DNA of 8,126 nucleotides from CAYVZZ01 sp964456185 (lineage in GTDB: Bacteria > Pseudomonadota > Gammaproteobacteria > Pseudomonadales > Alcanivoracaceae). Under the pieces are notes generated by a model. It was not told the origin of the DNA. It worked only from the letters and a program-made list of their open reading frames with translations, and made no database searches. The translations under genes were made by a program, and so were the position numbers. The stretch lies in assembly GCA_964456185.1 (NCBI GenBank), contig CAYVZZ010000101.1, positions 1-8,126 on the forward strand. Direction: 5' to 3'. This document shows, piece after piece, positions 6,307 through 8,126 of the stretch; position 1 is the first letter of the stretch, and every line of letters starts with the position of its first letter.

Positions 6307-6369
6307 GGGTAACTCCTCTTAGGGTTTTGAAATTACAATTGTGAATTGGTTTTGTAGCCCCAACACAGG
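6307..6369 (-). other. tolB-pal intergenic spacer with A/T-rich palindrome
   Basis: This is the largest gap inside the Tol-Pal cluster. It contains the perfect 8-base palindrome ACAATTGT (6335-6342), extended by AATT on both sides with one unpaired base. It could mark an operator, an RNA processing site or an internal promoter raising pal expression, but I found no good -10/-35 pair. The strong pal ribosome binding site lies at the lower-coordinate end. Confidence 0.3.
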
Positions 6370-7647
6370 TTACATGTAAGGTGACCATGCCGGATCTCTT
6401 ACCTGTCCCCGTTTCGATGGTAATCGAATTTTCACCTTGCCATCAATGGAAACCGCTTCTAAAACGCCTTTCCCCTGATACAAGGTGCCATAAACTACCA
6501 TACTTCCGTTGGGTGCGATACTAGGTGATTCATCAAATCGGGTCTCTGTCACAGTTCGGAAGGTTCCTGCGATAAGATCCTGAACTGCAATGTGAAACTT
6601 TCCGGCTTGACGATGAACATAAACAAGAAAACGACCATCTGGTGTGATATCCGCACGGGCGTTGTAGCTGCCGTGGAAGGTCACCCGACTGACCGATTTA
6701 TCATCTAAGCGCATTTTGTAAATTTGCGGGCCGCCGCCGCGACCTGAAGTAAACAAGATACCTTCGCCATCTGGCATCCAGCTGGGACCTGTGTCGATCG
6801 AATAGTTGTGGGTTAAGCGCGTTAGGTCGCCACTGGCGATATCGAGCACATAAATTTCGGCGTTGCCGTCTTTCGATAACGTCATGGCCAGCTTGCTGCC
6901 ATCTGGCGAGAACGCCGGTGCGCCATTAATGCCCGATGCACGACTGACAATGCGGCGTTTGCCGGTTGCCAGCTCGTGAATGTAAATAGCTGGCCAGCCG
7001 TTATTTTCAAACGACACATAGGCGATGGATTTATGGTCTGGCGACCAAGCAGGGCTCATAATCGGCTGCTTGCTGCGCAATACGGTTTTCGCACGATGAC
7101 CATCGGCATCGGCATATTGCAGCTGATAGGGGTAATCGCTGTGACGATTAAATGTGACGTACAAAATCTTGGTTGAGAAGACGCCGGGAATTCCAGTCAG
7201 CTTTTCGAATAGCTTGTCAGATATGGCATGTGCTACATCACGCATTTGCGTGCCACTGGCTTTAAAGGTTTGCCCCAGCATCAACTTCTGCCGGTTAACG
7301 TCATACAGCGCGTAATGCACACGAAACGAGCCGGCACCGGCTTGTTTGATTTGGCCAATGACCAAATAGGGAATACCTAACACCCGAAAATCACGATAAA
7401 TAATGTCGTCTTTACTGGTTGGCCGACTCAACATGTCGTTTGCGGCCAACGGCGCAAACATGCCGCTACGGTGGAGATCGGCACTGATAATAGAGGATAG
7501 CTTATTCGCTCCCGATAAGGCGCTACCCGCAAAAGGCACCACGGCAATCGGCGTGGCATTTTTTAGCCCTTTGGTGACTTCGATTTGCAGCTCGGCTAAC
7601 GCAGGGAGCGAACAGAACAGCAATAGAAATACGGCAATTTTTCTCAC
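6370..7647 (-). CDS. tolB: Tol-Pal system protein TolB
   Basis: TolB is the periplasmic beta-propeller that binds Pal and, through its N-terminal strand, TolA. The protein has 425 residues, close to E. coli (430). A signal peptide covers residues 1-18 (hydrophobic core, then ALA before Glu19). The mature N-terminus, ELQIEVTKG, corresponds to the TolA-binding box. An alpha/beta domain follows (VVPFAGSA to about 165), then a six-bladed propeller built from repeats of the type PAWSPDHKSIAYVSF, PAFSPDGSKLAM, PSWMPDGEGILFTS, ADITPDGRFLVYV and PSIAPNGSMVVYG, ending in AWSPYM. The start is GTG (7645-7647), overlapping the tolA TGA as GTGA. GGAGG lies 10 bases upstream but can pair with CTCC, so translation is probably coupled to tolA. 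Confidence 0.97.
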   Translation of the reverse strand: MRKIAVFLLLFCSLPALAELQIEVTKGLKNATPIAVVPFAGSALSGANKLSSIISADLHRSGMFAPLAANDMLSRPTSKDDIIYRDFRVLGIPYLVIGQIKQAGAGSFRVHYALYDVNRQKLMLGQTFKASGTQMRDVAHAISDKLFEKLTGIPGVFSTKILYVTFNRHSDYPYQLQYADADGHRAKTVLRSKQPIMSPAWSPDHKSIAYVSFENNGWPAIYIHELATGKRRIVSRASGINGAPAFSPDGSKLAMTLSKDGNAEIYVLDIASGDLTRLTHNYSIDTGPSWMPDGEGILFTSGRGGGPQIYKMRLDDKSVSRVTFHGSYNARADITPDGRFLVYVHRQAGKFHIAVQDLIAGTFRTVTETRFDESPSIAPNGSMVVYGTLYQGKGVLEAVSIDGKVKIRLPSKRGQVRDPAWSPYM

Positions 7648-8126
7648 AGGAGCAAATCCTCCGGTCTGAATTTCAATGCAAATTGTCGGAATTTATCGAA
7701 CAGCTCCCCCGATGGCACAGGCAAGGGGCTGGCTTTGTGTACCGCCTGTACGGCGGACGCATCCAGTGCTTTATTGCCACTGGATTTAAGAATACGCACG
7801 CTGACCACATCGCCACCGGGAATCAGACGGATTTCCAGCAACACTTCCATGCCGTTTCGGGCAGAGGGTGGTCGCTGCCACTTTTGACTTAGCGCCAACT
7901 TAATGGCGGAAATAGCGGCCGCAGTTTTGCCGTTGTGAGCCAGCACATCAGCCTGCTTTTCGCTTTCCTTCACTTCCTCTTTGGACGCTTGCTGCTTGGC
8001 CATGGCGATATTTTCCTGCGCCATCATGTCGGCCATGTCGTTTTGCGTAAACTTCGACCAATCGATTTCCTGCTTCGGCTTCGGCTTCGGCTTCGGCTTC
8101 GGCTTCGGCTTCGGCTTCGGCTTCGG
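7644..8126 (-). CDS. tolA: TolA, C-terminal part, with Pro-Lys repeat spacer (5' part outside window)
   Basis: TolA spans from the inner membrane to TolB/Pal and transmits force from the TolQR motor. The visible 160 residues are the C-terminal part, entering the window in frame. Residues 1-18 are nine Pro-Lys pairs. Residues 19-74 are polar and probably helical (QEIDWSKF, then AMAKQQASKEEVKESEKQAD). Residues 75-160 are the C-terminal TolA/TonB-like domain: KWQRPPSARNGM, LLEIRLIPGGDVVSV, KSSGNKALDASAV and a final FRPEDLLL, very similar to Pseudomonas TolA. The cysteines of the E. coli domain are absent. The membrane anchor and most of the arm lie beyond the window, so total length is unknown. 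The position before tolB argues for TolA rather than TonB, despite the TonB-like spacer. The TGA stop is at 7644-7646. Confidence 0.93.
   Translation of the reverse strand, partial: PKPKPKPKPKPKPKPKPKQEIDWSKFTQNDMADMMAQENIAMAKQQASKEEVKESEKQADVLAHNGKTAAAISAIKLALSQKWQRPPSARNGMEVLLEIRLIPGGDVVSVRILKSSGNKALDASAVQAVHKASPLPVPSGELFDKFRQFALKFRPEDLLL
7649..7662 (-). promoter_or_regulatory. tolB ribosome binding site inside a small hairpin
   Basis: The minus strand reads GGAGGATTTGCTCC just before the tolB GTG. GGAG can pair with CTCC (4 bases, 6-base loop), hiding the ribosome binding site. The site also lies within the last tolA codons, so ribosomes finishing tolA would open it. This is the classic layout for translational coupling. 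The stem is short and the effect is inferred. Confidence 0.35.
8073..8126 (-). repeat. Perfect hexanucleotide tandem repeat, at least 9 copies, in tolA
   Basis: The plus-strand unit CTTCGG (CCGAAG on the coding strand, encoding Pro-Lys) is repeated nine times without a single change, up to the window edge. The array may continue beyond it. Because the unit is six bases long, gain or loss of copies changes the TolA spacer by two residues and keeps the frame. Uniform codon use across all copies points to recent slippage rather than long-term selection on protein sequence alone. Confidence 0.97.

Overview
The window looks like a chromosomal segment from a gammaproteobacterium. The pointers are the gene order tolA-tolB-pal-cpoB-queE-queC-tRNA-Lys, which is the arrangement known from Pseudomonas and its relatives, and a TolA C-terminal domain of the Pseudomonas type. 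A Pseudomonadales/Cellvibrionales-like organism fits best, but the genus cannot be settled from the sequence. Base composition looks roughly balanced, and I saw no insertion sequence, phage gene, CRISPR array or other sign of transfer. Every gene lies on the minus strand, so transcription runs from high to low coordinates. Coding is dense and no gene-free stretch exceeds about 110 bases.

Right part (8126 to 4868): the distal half of the Tol-Pal operon. It holds the 3' part of tolA (cut by the window edge), then tolB (overlapping tolA by 4 bases), pal and cpoB (ybgF). Together these span the periplasm from the inner-membrane energy transducer to the outer-membrane lipoprotein that grips peptidoglycan, and they couple envelope constriction to cell division. 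A hairpin followed by a T-rich stretch lies after cpoB.

Middle part (4867 to 3239): queE and queC overlap by 4 bases and make preQ0, the 7-deazapurine precursor of queuosine. A tRNA-Lys(UUU) gene follows, with its own strong-looking promoter: a -10 box, a -35 box, a GC-rich discriminator and A/T tracts resembling an UP element.

Left part (3133 to 1): galE, galU and a homologue of UDP-glucose 6-dehydrogenase (partial) form a tight nucleotide-sugar cluster. GalU makes UDP-glucose and GalE interconverts it with UDP-galactose. The expected third step would be oxidation to UDP-glucuronate. The third protein, however, has lost the catalytic cysteine (Asn in its place), the NAD-binding glycines and other active-site residues, although its frame stays open for 403 codons. 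It looks like a pseudoenzyme, and it is the most interesting object in the window.

The second most interesting feature is at the right edge. There tolA contains at least nine perfect copies of a hexanucleotide encoding a Pro-Lys spacer, more like the spacer of TonB than the usual helical TolA arm.
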